In this document: positions 1 to 6,911 of the stretch, one piece after another | Layout of the letters: each line of letters opens with the position of its first letter | How positions within the stretch are numbered: position 1 is the stretch's first letter | Assembly: GCA_964614855.1 (NCBI GenBank) | Contig: CAZTMX010000065.1 | Location: 1-14,423 of the forward strand | Source: CAWJHE01 sp964614855 | Lineage (GTDB): Bacteria; Chloroflexota; Anaerolineae; Anaerolineales; UBA4823 | Length of the DNA stretch: 14,423 nucleotides | Direction: 5' to 3' | The notes under the pieces: generated by a model | The model's database searches: none | The model's input: only the letters and a program-made list of their open reading frames with translations | What the model was told of the DNA's origin: nothing | Made by a program: the position numbers and the translations under genes

Positions 1-1416
1 CAGCACCGGCTCCTGGTAAGCCCCCGCAAAAAACGACAACCCCACCGGCAGCCCGCGGATATACCCGGCGGGTACGGTGATGTGCGGGTAGCCCGCCACT
101 GCCGGCAGGGTGGAGCAGCCGCCGGTGTAGTGATCGCCGTTGACCCAATCGATCAGCCAGGCGGGCCCGCCGGTGGGCGCAACGATGGCATCCAACCGCT
201 CCGCCTGCAGCGCGGCATCGATCCCCTCCGCGCGCGAAAGCCGCTGGTTTGTTTCCAGGGCCTGGAGATACGCCTCATCTGTGAGCGCTCCTTTTTTCTG
301 TGCTTCAAGCATATGTTCTTGACCGAAATAAGGCATCACCCGCTCTGCATGCGCCTGGTTGAAGGCGATGATTTCTTCCAGGGTGTGCACCGGTGCATCC
401 CCCCCCAGCCCAGCCAGGTAGGCATTCAGATCATGTTTGAAATCGTAGTGCAGCACTTCGATCTCGTTCTTCTCAATCTCTTCCTCGCCGGTCAGTTTTA
501 CCGGGTCGATAATCTCCGCACCCAAATCCTTCATCACTTGCAGGCTGGCTTCCATAATCTGGTCCACACCGGGGTGCTTGCCGAAATACCCCCGCGCCAC
601 GCCGATGCGCGCCCCTTCCAGACCTTCCCTGACCAGGAAGGAGGTGTAGTCGCTGAAAGCCTTGCCGGCGCTTTCCGCCGTTGCAGGGTCACGCGGGTCA
701 ACCCCGGTCAAGGCGCCCAGCAGGATGGCAGCGTCGGCGACGGTGCGTGCCATGGGACCCGCCGTATCCTGACTGTGTGCCAGCGGGATGATCCCGGCGC
801 GGCTGAGCAAACCCAGCGTGGGTTTGATGCCCACGATACCGTTGGTTGCGGATGGACAGACCACCGAACCGTCTGTCTCGGTGCCCACGGCTGCCGCGCA
901 CAGGTTTGCCGCTGCCGCTGCACCGGAACCCGAGCTTGAGCCGCAAGGGGTACGGTCCAGCGCATACGGGTTGCGGCACTGCCCGCCGCGACTGCTCCAC
1001 CCGCTGGAGGAGCGCGTCGAGCGGAAGTTCGCCCACTCGCTCATGTTGGTCTTGCCCAGGATCAGCGCACCCGCCTGACGCAGACGCTCGATGATGAACG
1101 CATCCTGGCGAGCATGGGAGCCTTCCAACGCCAGCGAGCCGGCGGTGGTCATCATGCGGTCGCCCGTGTCGATATTATCCTTGACCAATACCGGCACGCC
1201 GTGCAGCGGGCTGCGTGGACCGCTTTCCTCTCGCTCGCGGTCCAGCGCTGCCGCGATCTGCATCGCCTCCGGATTGATCTCAATCACCGAATTAATCCCA
1301 GGACCGGATTGGTCGATATTTTCAATCCGCTCCAGATAGGCAGCCGCCAGGCTGCTGCAGGTGGCTTCGCCGCTGGCATACAACTGCTGGATTTCCAGGA
1401 TGGTATATTCTCGCAT
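1..1416 (-). CDS. Amidase-signature family hydrolase (3' end outside window)
   Basis: Reading the minus strand from the ATG at 1416 gives 472 uninterrupted codons to the window edge. The start is set by AAAGGAG about 6 nt upstream. The protein begins MREYTILEIQQLYASG and carries the complete amidase-signature core: VKDN with the catalytic Lys79, the serine/glycine run GSSSGSG with the predicted cis-Ser160, and GTETDGS with the nucleophile Ser184. The Ser160-Ser184 spacing of 24 is the one known for this family. Members hydrolyse C-N amide bonds using a Ser-cisSer-Lys triad and are about 470-510 residues long, so only a few tens of residues are missing. The C-terminal part (LPAVAGYPHITVPAG, then GLPVGLSFF) is also typical. 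It could be a general amidase or a GatA-like subunit. With no gatB or gatC in view and the insertion-rich C-terminal half, a free-standing amidase is more likely. It lies 100 bp downstream of the solute-binding protein gene on the same strand. The actual substrate is unknown. Confidence 0.93.
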   Translation of the reverse strand, partial: MREYTILEIQQLYASGEATCSSLAAAYLERIENIDQSGPGINSVIEINPEAMQIAAALDREREESGPRSPLHGVPVLVKDNIDTGDRMMTTAGSLALEGSHARQDAFIIERLRQAGALILGKTNMSEWANFRSTRSSSGWSSRGGQCRNPYALDRTPCGSSSGSGAAAAANLCAAAVGTETDGSVVCPSATNGIVGIKPTLGLLSRAGIIPLAHSQDTAGPMARTVADAAILLGALTGVDPRDPATAESAGKAFSDYTSFLVREGLEGARIGVARGYFGKHPGVDQIMEASLQVMKDLGAEIIDPVKLTGEEEIEKNEIEVLHYDFKHDLNAYLAGLGGDAPVHTLEEIIAFNQAHAERVMPYFGQEHMLEAQKKGALTDEAYLQALETNQRLSRAEGIDAALQAERLDAIVAPTGGPAWLIDWVNGDHYTGGCSTLPAVAGYPHITVPAGYIRGLPVGLSFFAGAYQEPVL

Positions 1417-1455
1417 GATGGGCTCCTTTGGAACAAATATTTGCGATTCTAACAC

Positions 1456-1484
1456 ACCAGGGCAGGTTGCCGGCCTGCCCTGGT
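1456..1484 (-). terminator. 11-bp perfect hairpin between binding-protein and amidase genes
   Basis: ACCAGGGCAGG (1456-1466) and CCTGCCCTGGT (1474-1484) form a perfect 11-bp stem with a 7-nt loop. On the minus strand it lies 33 nt after the binding-protein stop codon and 39 nt before the amidase start. No T-tract follows it in that direction, so it may be a partial terminator, an RNA-stabilising hairpin or a Rho-linked site rather than a standard intrinsic terminator. On the plus strand it is followed within a few bases by ATTTTTT, but no plus-strand gene ends here. Confidence 0.55.
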
Positions 1485-1516
1485 AGAAAAATTTTTTCGA
1501 TCGCCAGATAAAGGTT

Positions 1517-3928
1517 CTACCTGGTTGCCATAGGCAAATAATACAGCAAGGCTTGATCTCCACCCACGGCAAAGGAGCTGAAGTGGCAGATCGGCACTTC
1601 CAGGATGTTGTTTACCAGGTCGCGCACATAAGCGCCGCAAGCCGCATCGACCCAATCTGTACCGTCCCACCAGAATAATTGGAGCGTGGCTTCATCGATA
1701 AACAGGATATCTTCATCTACATAATGCAGGGTGATCGTCACCGGCTGGTTCAAGGTCACTGCATCCATCAGCAAACCGCCGGTGTCATAAGCCTGGATAT
1801 CGAACGCCAGCCCGCCCAGCAGGAAACCCGCCGGCTCGCCGTTAGTAACCGCATCGGGAACCAGCACGATGCTGATTTGCTCATCGACTGTATCCGCCGG
1901 GATATCCAGCGTGGTGGTCGATCCGGCGGTGTTGGTGACCGATGTGCTGGTATCTGCGTCCGGGATCACCGTATCTACGGCAGGCAGCTCGCCCTTTGTC
2001 ACCTGGTAGTAGAACTGCAGGTTTCCGGTCGCCTGGCTCAGGTAATACCCCTGCACTTCTGCCCGGCTAAACTGGCGCACCTTCCCTTGCACCAGGAAAA
2101 TATCCAGGGCATCCTCATAAGTGCTGGTTTGAATATCTTCGTAACAGGTTTTCGCTGTCTCACCAGTTAGCTCAACGCAAGTATTAATTTTTGTATCATA
2201 TTTGCTCTGGATGTCATCCGGTAAGTTTTGGCGATCTGCATAAGTGCCGGTCAGATACGGCACAACCCAGTTGTGGGGATGGGGAAGATCTTGCAGCCAG
2301 CCAGCTGTGTAAATGGGTAATCGGCCTGCTCGATAATCAGCCAGATAGGTTGGCCAATCCAGCTCGATGACATTTACTGTGAAATCAGGATCGAGTGCTT
2401 GAATATTTGTTTGCAGGATTTCCAAGAATGCTTTCCGTTGTGCATTATCCACATTGTAAGCGAACGTGATCGTAAAGCCGTAGTCTTCCACAAGCCCACC
2501 CCAGGCCTGGTTAAATTCATCTAACGCCAGGGTGGGCGAATAGCTGTACTTGGGTTGTGCCGCATCGTAGCCGATCAAACCGGCAATGATCGGTCCGGTA
2601 CGCTGCACCCCCGCGCTGCCAAAGATCTGCTCATTGTACACATCCCAGTCAAAGGCATAATTAAAAGCCTTGCGCACATGGATATCGTTGAAGAAATCGG
2701 GCGGAACGCCGTCGCCATCCAGCGCTCCACTGCCAATATAATGGATCGTGCCGTCATTAGCAATTTGATAGTTGAAGAAGGCATCAGATGCTGAAGGAGC
2801 TAACCCGCCGCGGTACAGCTTGAGCGTCCCATCCTGATGGATCAATGTGGGAACAACACCGGCCGGGTCATCGTAGACAAAGAGCACTTCATCATACAGC
2901 CTGTCGTAATCCGCCAGGTCGAAAAACCCAAAATCGGTATCCCCGCTTAGAAGCATATCCGCCCGTGTCACCCCATCACCAATAAGATATTGGGTGAATG
3001 AAGAAAATGCTGCCGGGCCGGTCGGACCGCCTTCCCACATCGGTTCTGTGCGCCAGTATGCGTTGTTGCGCACCAGCTTGATTTCAACAGCTGGATCATA
3101 GTTCTCCAATATAAATGGTCCCGTGCCGAGGGCAATTTCATCCAGGGCAGACGGCGGAGCCCCATTCGTCTCAGGGGCATAGAAATTTTGCCAGGTGTTG
3201 CAAGAGCCGTCCCAGGCGCCCTGGGCGGAAGCCCATTCTTTGTCTATGATCGAGCCCCAGGCTCCCACAAATGTGTTCAACATCGGACCCCATGGTTGAG
3301 CCATGTGAAAGGTTACCTGGTTCAAAGTTTCATCAAAAGTGATGGCGGCTTTTACCTCCTGGCAGGCGGAAGCCACCAAAGAAGGGTTGCTTGCTTGCAA
3401 AGCGATCAAGGCAGCGCGGTCATCACAAACACCGGTATCAATGATCTCGCAGATATCATGAATACCCGTTCCCAGGATCGGCTCGCTAAACAACCACTGG
3501 GGGCTATTGTAACCGCCTTGCAGGATGCCCCGTTGAAAAGTATATGCCACATCTTCTGCCGTCAGCGGGTTTCCGTTGTGAAACTGCACCCCTTCGCGGA
3601 TCGTAAAGGTAATAACATTTGCATCTTCTGACACCGTCCAACCGGTTGCCAGGACAGGGATGTATTCATCTGTCTTTTCACGGTTGAAGGTAATCAATGG
3701 TTCATAAATCTGCTGGATAATCTCAGATCCTGCTGTCTCATAATCCCAGGCTGGGTCCAGCGAAGTCGGCTCCCCAATAGTAACCTTCACCAATTGGTCC
3801 GCAGGCAATATCTGCGGCGTGAGTGGATCTGAAACCCATGGCGAAGAACCTGCCAACACAGATGAAAAGCAGAGAACAACCGCAATTCCTACTCCAAGGA
3901 TTGATGCAACATATTTATTGTGCTTCAT
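1517..3928 (-). CDS. ABC transporter solute-binding protein, family 5 (peptide/oligopeptide type), with extra C-terminal domain
   Basis: An 803-residue exported protein. Start ATG at 3928 follows GGGAGG at 5-nt spacing. Residues 1-26 are a signal peptide (basic MKHNK, hydrophobic core, cleavage probably after VLA). Cys20 is preceded by Leu, so there is no good lipobox and lipid anchoring is doubtful. Residues about 45-645 are a family-5 binding domain of the DppA/OppA kind: GEPTSLDPAWDYE, the IYEPLI segment, GVQFHNGNPLTAEDVAYTF, then VRKAFNYAFD. Such proteins capture peptides, some sugars or metal chelates for an ABC importer. Residues about 652-803 are an added beta-rich domain (TLDIPADT, ITLHYVDE, LQLFWWDGTDWVDAACG, VPICHFSSFAVGG) ending YYLPMATR. 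The usual family length is 500-600, so about 150 residues are additional. No permease or ATPase genes are beside it in the window. It is transcribed divergently from the sigma-factor operon and towards the amidase, which might act on the imported compound. The ligand cannot be told from sequence. Confidence 0.93.
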   Translation of the reverse strand: MKHNKYVASILGVGIAVVLCFSSVLAGSSPWVSDPLTPQILPADQLVKVTIGEPTSLDPAWDYETAGSEIIQQIYEPLITFNREKTDEYIPVLATGWTVSEDANVITFTIREGVQFHNGNPLTAEDVAYTFQRGILQGGYNSPQWLFSEPILGTGIHDICEIIDTGVCDDRAALIALQASNPSLVASACQEVKAAITFDETLNQVTFHMAQPWGPMLNTFVGAWGSIIDKEWASAQGAWDGSCNTWQNFYAPETNGAPPSALDEIALGTGPFILENYDPAVEIKLVRNNAYWRTEPMWEGGPTGPAAFSSFTQYLIGDGVTRADMLLSGDTDFGFFDLADYDRLYDEVLFVYDDPAGVVPTLIHQDGTLKLYRGGLAPSASDAFFNYQIANDGTIHYIGSGALDGDGVPPDFFNDIHVRKAFNYAFDWDVYNEQIFGSAGVQRTGPIIAGLIGYDAAQPKYSYSPTLALDEFNQAWGGLVEDYGFTITFAYNVDNAQRKAFLEILQTNIQALDPDFTVNVIELDWPTYLADYRAGRLPIYTAGWLQDLPHPHNWVVPYLTGTYADRQNLPDDIQSKYDTKINTCVELTGETAKTCYEDIQTSTYEDALDIFLVQGKVRQFSRAEVQGYYLSQATGNLQFYYQVTKGELPAVDTVIPDADTSTSVTNTAGSTTTLDIPADTVDEQISIVLVPDAVTNGEPAGFLLGGLAFDIQAYDTGGLLMDAVTLNQPVTITLHYVDEDILFIDEATLQLFWWDGTDWVDAACGAYVRDLVNNILEVPICHFSSFAVGGDQALLYYLPMATR

Positions 3929-4022
3929 AAAAGCCTCCCATCTCCAATTATTGATTGCGTTCCTGGTCTCGATTTTGCTTTGCTTGGTGGTATGATGGCT
4001 TTACACCCCTGCCGCTCCATAT

Positions 4023-4051
4023 ATTATGGCAAAAACCAAACTGAAAGTCAA
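4023..4051 (-). promoter_or_regulatory. Sigma-70 type promoter of the solute-binding protein gene
   Basis: On the minus strand TTGACT (4051-4046) is separated by exactly 17 nt from CATAAT (4028-4023). Each box matches the housekeeping consensus at five of six bases. Transcription would start near 4016, giving a leader of about 88 nt before the ATG at 3928. No riboswitch-like fold was recognised in that leader. Confidence 0.75.
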
Positions 4052-4119
4052 TCACCTTTTCCACTTTCCGAATAAAAACCGCAGCCAATTCGTATTAATA
4101 CTAGAAAGGCAATGATCCC

Positions 4120-4683
4120 TTGAACCAGCAAGCAAACCGGCAGGAAGCCACCGATCAAGAACTGGCGCTGCGTTCCCGCCGTGGAGATACAGACGCTTTT
4201 TCGCTGCTGGTTGAGCGATATTGGAATGGTGTGGCAAACATGGTCTACCGCATGTGCGGCGATATAAACCTGGCGCAGGAATCAACCCAAGAAACCTTTC
4301 TGCGTGCCTGGAAGAATATCCACAGCTACGATACCAACCGCCCGCTGCGCAGCTGGCTGTACCGCATCGCAGCCAATCTCACCCTCGATGCCTTGCGGCG
4401 GGCCAAACCGGTCGTGGATATCGACGAGTTGGAGTTGCCAGACCGGGGGGTGGATATCGAAGGCGAAGCCATCCAGCGCCAGCGCACCAACGCTGTGCGA
4501 AAGGCGGTGCTGGCTTTGCCGCCAGCCAGCCGCCAGGTGCTCGTCTTGCGTGAATACGAAGGCATGTCTTACCAGGAGATATCTGAAACGCTGGCGATCC
4601 CCCTGGGCACGGTGATGTCTCGCCTGAATTACGCCCGTACCCAGTTGCGCACTACATTAGCTACCTACTTGGAGGAAGGATGA
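4120..4683 (+). CDS. ECF-family RNA polymerase sigma factor
   Basis: A 187-residue alternative sigma factor. Region 2 spans about residues 22-95, with the core-binding segment AQESTQETFLRAWKNI and the -10-binding helix LRSWLYRIAANLTLDALRR. Region 4 spans about 126-180, with the helix-turn-helix YQEISETLAIPLGTVMSRL that reads the -35 element. There is no region 1 or 3, which together with the length is diagnostic of the ECF group. The start is TTG: the frame has an in-frame stop at 4102, no earlier ATG, and AAAGG at 4105-4109 lies 10 nt upstream. An ATG at 4112 is in another frame and stops after three codons. The stop codon overlaps the start of the anti-sigma gene by 4 nt (ATGA), so the two are translationally coupled and almost certainly partners. 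ECF factors commonly answer envelope stress and transcribe their own operon, but I found no convincing ECF-type promoter in the 190 bp upstream. Confidence 0.95.
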   Translation: MNQQANRQEATDQELALRSRRGDTDAFSLLVERYWNGVANMVYRMCGDINLAQESTQETFLRAWKNIHSYDTNRPLRSWLYRIAANLTLDALRRAKPVVDIDELELPDRGVDIEGEAIQRQRTNAVRKAVLALPPASRQVLVLREYEGMSYQEISETLAIPLGTVMSRLNYARTQLRTTLATYLEEG

Positions 4684-5273
4684 GCGAACATCCCAGCCAA
4701 TGGCTCGAAGCTTACCTGGACGGCGAGCTGCCAGCGCACAATTGCGAGCAAATCGCCGCGCATCTCTCCGGCTGCCCAACCTGCGCCAGTGAGCTAAAAA
4801 GCCTGCGCCGTCTATCCAGTTTGTTAAATGAAGTCCCGGCATTCCAACTGGAACGACCAGCACTGGTGCTGCCTGTGGAACGGCAGGCTCGCATCTCGCC
4901 AGCGCCCCACACCGCCCCGCGCCAACCCGCTGCCAGGCATGCCTGGCTGGCTTTCCCGCTTGTACTGGTGACGGTATGGGCAGCCATCCAGGTGCTGGCA
5001 ACTTTCGCCGGGCTGCTCCGGTTTGATCAGACCTGGACGCTCTCCCAGCTTGCCCCGGCCTGGTCTGGCGTGCTTCAGCAAGCACTGAGCTTCTTGCTTC
5101 TGCCTGCGCCCATCACCTGGCTTCGATCCATGTTCGATCTCCTACCCGTCGTGATCAACTGGCAGGTGCTTGCCGTCCAGCTGGTTTCTAGCGTTGCCTG
5201 CGCCGTGCTCTTGTTTGGCTGGCTGGCAGGCTGGTTCACAATCATCCGTCGTTCTCAACCCGTAAGGGGTTGA
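4680..5273 (+). CDS. Zinc-finger transmembrane anti-sigma factor
   Basis: A 197-residue protein whose ATG overlaps the sigma-factor stop. The N-terminal about 50 residues form a cytoplasmic anti-sigma domain of the zinc-binding (ZAS) kind: H28-x3-C32-x2-C35 within AAHLSGCPTCASEL, with the usual preceding helix (LEAYLDGELPAHNCEQI). A linker rich in proline and arginine (about 56-86) leads to hydrophobic segments at about 88-113, 129-146 and 158-190, with basic residues at the C-terminus (IIRRSQPVRG). Two or three membrane passes are likely instead of the single pass typical of the group. It is inferred to hold the upstream ECF sigma factor at the membrane until a signal releases it. Nothing in the short extracytoplasmic loops suggests a sensory domain, so sensing may involve the next gene. 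Confidence 0.9.
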   Translation: MSEHPSQWLEAYLDGELPAHNCEQIAAHLSGCPTCASELKSLRRLSSLLNEVPAFQLERPALVLPVERQARISPAPHTAPRQPAARHAWLAFPLVLVTVWAAIQVLATFAGLLRFDQTWTLSQLAPAWSGVLQQALSFLLLPAPITWLRSMFDLLPVVINWQVLAVQLVSSVACAVLLFGWLAGWFTIIRRSQPVRG

Positions 5274-5298
5274 TCATTTGTTTAGAAAGGACATTCTT

Positions 5299-6579
5299 AT
5301 GGATCACATTACCGTACTGAAGCGTGCATGGCGCATCACCTGGAGTTACCGGGCCTTATGGTTCTTCGGTTTCTTGCTTGCATTGACCACCGCAGGCGGT
5401 GGGGGCGGCAGCGGAGCAAGAGCCAGCTCTGACCAACAGGGTTGGGAAAATATGTTCCCGCATGGAGAGTTTCAATGGCCGTCCATCCAGGCAAGCGCAG
5501 TGGATATGTTCAACCAATACTTGCCCTTGATCATTCTACTGGCATTGCTGGGTTTGGCGCTTGCCGTCGCCGGCGCCATCCTGCGCTATGTCTCCGAAAC
5601 CTCGCTGATCCGCATGGTCAATGAGGAAGAAGAGTCTGGCAGCAAAGCGAGCATTAAAGAGGGCTTTCGCAAGGGCTGGTCTCGCCAGGCGTTTCACCTG
5701 TTCCTGATCGATCTGCTGGCAGGGCTTGGCGGGTTCCTTCTCCTGCTGGTGCCGGCCTTGATTGTCGGTGCGCCTCTGTTGGTTTGGCTGACCGACAGCA
5801 CAGCCTTACAGGTCATGGGCACGGTGATCGCAGCCAGCCTGGGCCTGCTGCTCCTGTTCGCCGTCATTCTGGTCTTTATCGGCATCGCCCTGGTGCTGGA
5901 GTTTGCCCGGCGGGCATGTATCATCGAGAAAAAAGGACCAGTCGATTCCATCAAGTATGGCATCAGTATGCTGCGCAACCACCTGGGTGAATCGGTGCTG
6001 ATGGGTTTGATCCTGGTCGGCATCGGTATCCTGTTTGCCGTCGCCATGATCCCTCTGCTCATCCTGCTTGTGCTCGCAGGTGCGGTGATCGGCGGCATCC
6101 CCGGTCTGCTGGTATTCGGTCTTACCAGCATCTTTGCCCAAGGCGAGCTGCCGGTGATCCTTGCCACGATTGTGGGTCTGCCAATTTTTATAGCCATCGT
6201 GGCCATCCCGTCAGCCTTTATCCGCGGCATCATGGAAACCTTCAAATCAAGTACCTGGACACTGACTTTCCGCGAATTCCAGGTATTGGACGGGCAGCGC
6301 CCGGCAAGTATCCTACCCAAACCCTCGCTCTCTCCCCAGCCGGTTGAGCGGATCGAGCCAGAGGCGGAACCAGCCTTCCCTGTTGGCGAAGACAGGCCTG
6401 AACCCCCGCAAACCTTCCCGGTTGTCGAAGATCAGCCCGCACCTGCAGCCGCGCCGCAAGTCACACCACCTGAGCAAAGCCCCATCCCCGGCTCGATGGC
6501 TGGCAAGAAGGTGGCGGCAGCCCTGGATGAAGACCTGCCGGCAGAACGCAGCGCACCAGACGAAAATCCGCCCGCCTGA
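5299..6579 (+). CDS. Polytopic membrane protein with proline-rich cytoplasmic tail, function unknown
   Basis: The start is ATG at 5299, preceded by AGAAAGGA with 7-nt spacing. A TTG at 5278 gives seven more codons but no comparable ribosome-binding site. The 426-residue protein opens with an amphipathic segment and first membrane helix (about 15-32), then a glycine run GGGGGSG and a loop. Further hydrophobic segments lie at about 75-97, 133-165, 172-202, 234-262, 264-280 and 285-309. The spacing and the segment SIKYGISMLRNHLGESVL resemble YciC-like or DUF7544-like membrane proteins, but I do not recognise a specific family. From about residue 335 the chain is a disordered tail rich in proline, glutamate and alanine (PKPSLSPQPVERIEPEAEP and similar). 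It follows the anti-sigma gene by 25 nt and closes the operon, so it probably works in, or is regulated by, the same membrane stress circuit. Its biochemical role is unknown. Confidence 0.88.
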   Translation: MDHITVLKRAWRITWSYRALWFFGFLLALTTAGGGGGSGARASSDQQGWENMFPHGEFQWPSIQASAVDMFNQYLPLIILLALLGLALAVAGAILRYVSETSLIRMVNEEEESGSKASIKEGFRKGWSRQAFHLFLIDLLAGLGGFLLLLVPALIVGAPLLVWLTDSTALQVMGTVIAASLGLLLLFAVILVFIGIALVLEFARRACIIEKKGPVDSIKYGISMLRNHLGESVLMGLILVGIGILFAVAMIPLLILLVLAGAVIGGIPGLLVFGLTSIFAQGELPVILATIVGLPIFIAIVAIPSAFIRGIMETFKSSTWTLTFREFQVLDGQRPASILPKPSLSPQPVERIEPEAEPAFPVGEDRPEPPQTFPVVEDQPAPAAAPQVTPPEQSPIPGSMAGKKVAAALDEDLPAERSAPDENPPA

Positions 6580-6603
6580 AACTGAGCCCAACTATCCCCA
6601 ACT

Positions 6604-6639
6604 GCAGGGTTACCTATGCGCAATCATAGGCAGCCCTGC
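6604..6639 (+). terminator. Hairpin terminator of the sigma/anti-sigma operon
   Basis: Twenty-four nt after the last stop codon, 6604-6618 pairs with 6625-6639: GCAGGG with CCCTGC and CCTATG with CATAGG. Between them lie a G-T wobble, a T-A pair and a single A-C mismatch, making a 15-position stem with a 6-nt loop. It is followed by the moderately T-rich TATTTCTT. A long stem with a weak T-tract, but well placed. Confidence 0.65.
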
Positions 6640-6693
6640 TATTTCTTCATAAAGATATGACATATGTTCCCATTGCAGCAAGATTTTTGTTAC

Positions 6694-6722
6694 ATGACAT
6701 GAACCCTTGAACTTGCTAATAT
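6694..6722 (+). promoter_or_regulatory. Possible malic-enzyme promoter
   Basis: ATGACA (five of six matches to the -35 consensus) and TAATAT (four of six to the -10 consensus) are spaced by 17 nt in an A/T-rich patch. It is the best candidate I see in the 332-nt intergenic region, but the -10 box is weak and other starts are possible. Confidence 0.35.
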
Positions 6723-6746
6723 AAATAAGGTTTTCCTTTCGTTTTA

Positions 6747-6790
6747 GTTGGGCTGGCGGTGCTATGATCCCATTTCAGCCAACCTTTTTT
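6747..6790 (+). terminator. Terminator-like hairpin in the malic-enzyme leader
   Basis: GTTGGGCTG (6747-6755) pairs with CAGCCAAC (6776-6783) with one bulged G and a 20-nt loop. CTTTTTT follows directly (6784-6790). It has the form of an intrinsic terminator. Because it lies downstream of the only promoter candidate and upstream of malic enzyme, it could be an attenuator. It could equally be a backup terminator for the sigma operon. Confidence 0.45.
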
Positions 6791-6911
6791 CTCCCCGTAG
6801 CAGCAGCGACCCAACCAGCCGCCCTGTCACCCTGCCTGGCCAGGGTTTTGTTCAATTACCCGGTTGTGTGTTCCCCATTTTCTTTCGCCCGTCTACCAAA
6901 GGAGGTCAGCA

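Larger units (their letters stand above)
6580..6911 (+). other. 332-nt gene-free region upstream of malic enzyme
   Basis: No coding region is supported here. It holds the operon terminator at 6604-6639, a weak promoter-like pair ATGACA (6694-6699) and TAATAT (6717-6722) with 17-nt spacing, and a hairpin with six Ts at 6747-6790. A smaller hairpin at 6829-6846 (ACCCTG/CAGGGT) is followed by a T-rich stretch. The malic-enzyme ribosome-binding site AAAGGAGGT lies at 6898-6906. If the promoter is real, the leader is about 180 nt. Confidence 0.6.

Noticed and set aside
82..939. Plus-strand open frame of 285 codons
   Set aside because: It is antisense to the amidase, whose minus-strand frame is uninterrupted and carries all catalytic motifs. 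The plus-strand translation has no recognisable domain.
4092..4101. GTATTAATAC palindrome before the sigma gene as an operator or -10 region
   Set aside because: Short A/T palindrome with no matching -35 element and no second copy. It could belong to the sigma-operon promoter but cannot be supported.
5278..5298. Upstream TTG start for the membrane protein of the sigma operon
   Set aside because: The ATG at 5299 has AGAAAGGA at 7-nt spacing, while the TTG has no comparable site and the ribosome-binding site would be inside the coding region.
5694..6320. Minus-strand open frame of 208 codons
   Set aside because: Antisense to the polytopic membrane protein. Its composition (many Met, Arg, Ser, Thr) is what reversed hydrophobic codons give.
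6835..6844. CCTGGCCAGG palindrome as an operator
   Set aside because: A 10-bp G/C palindrome can occur by chance and is better read as part of the small hairpin at 6829-6846; there is no second copy.
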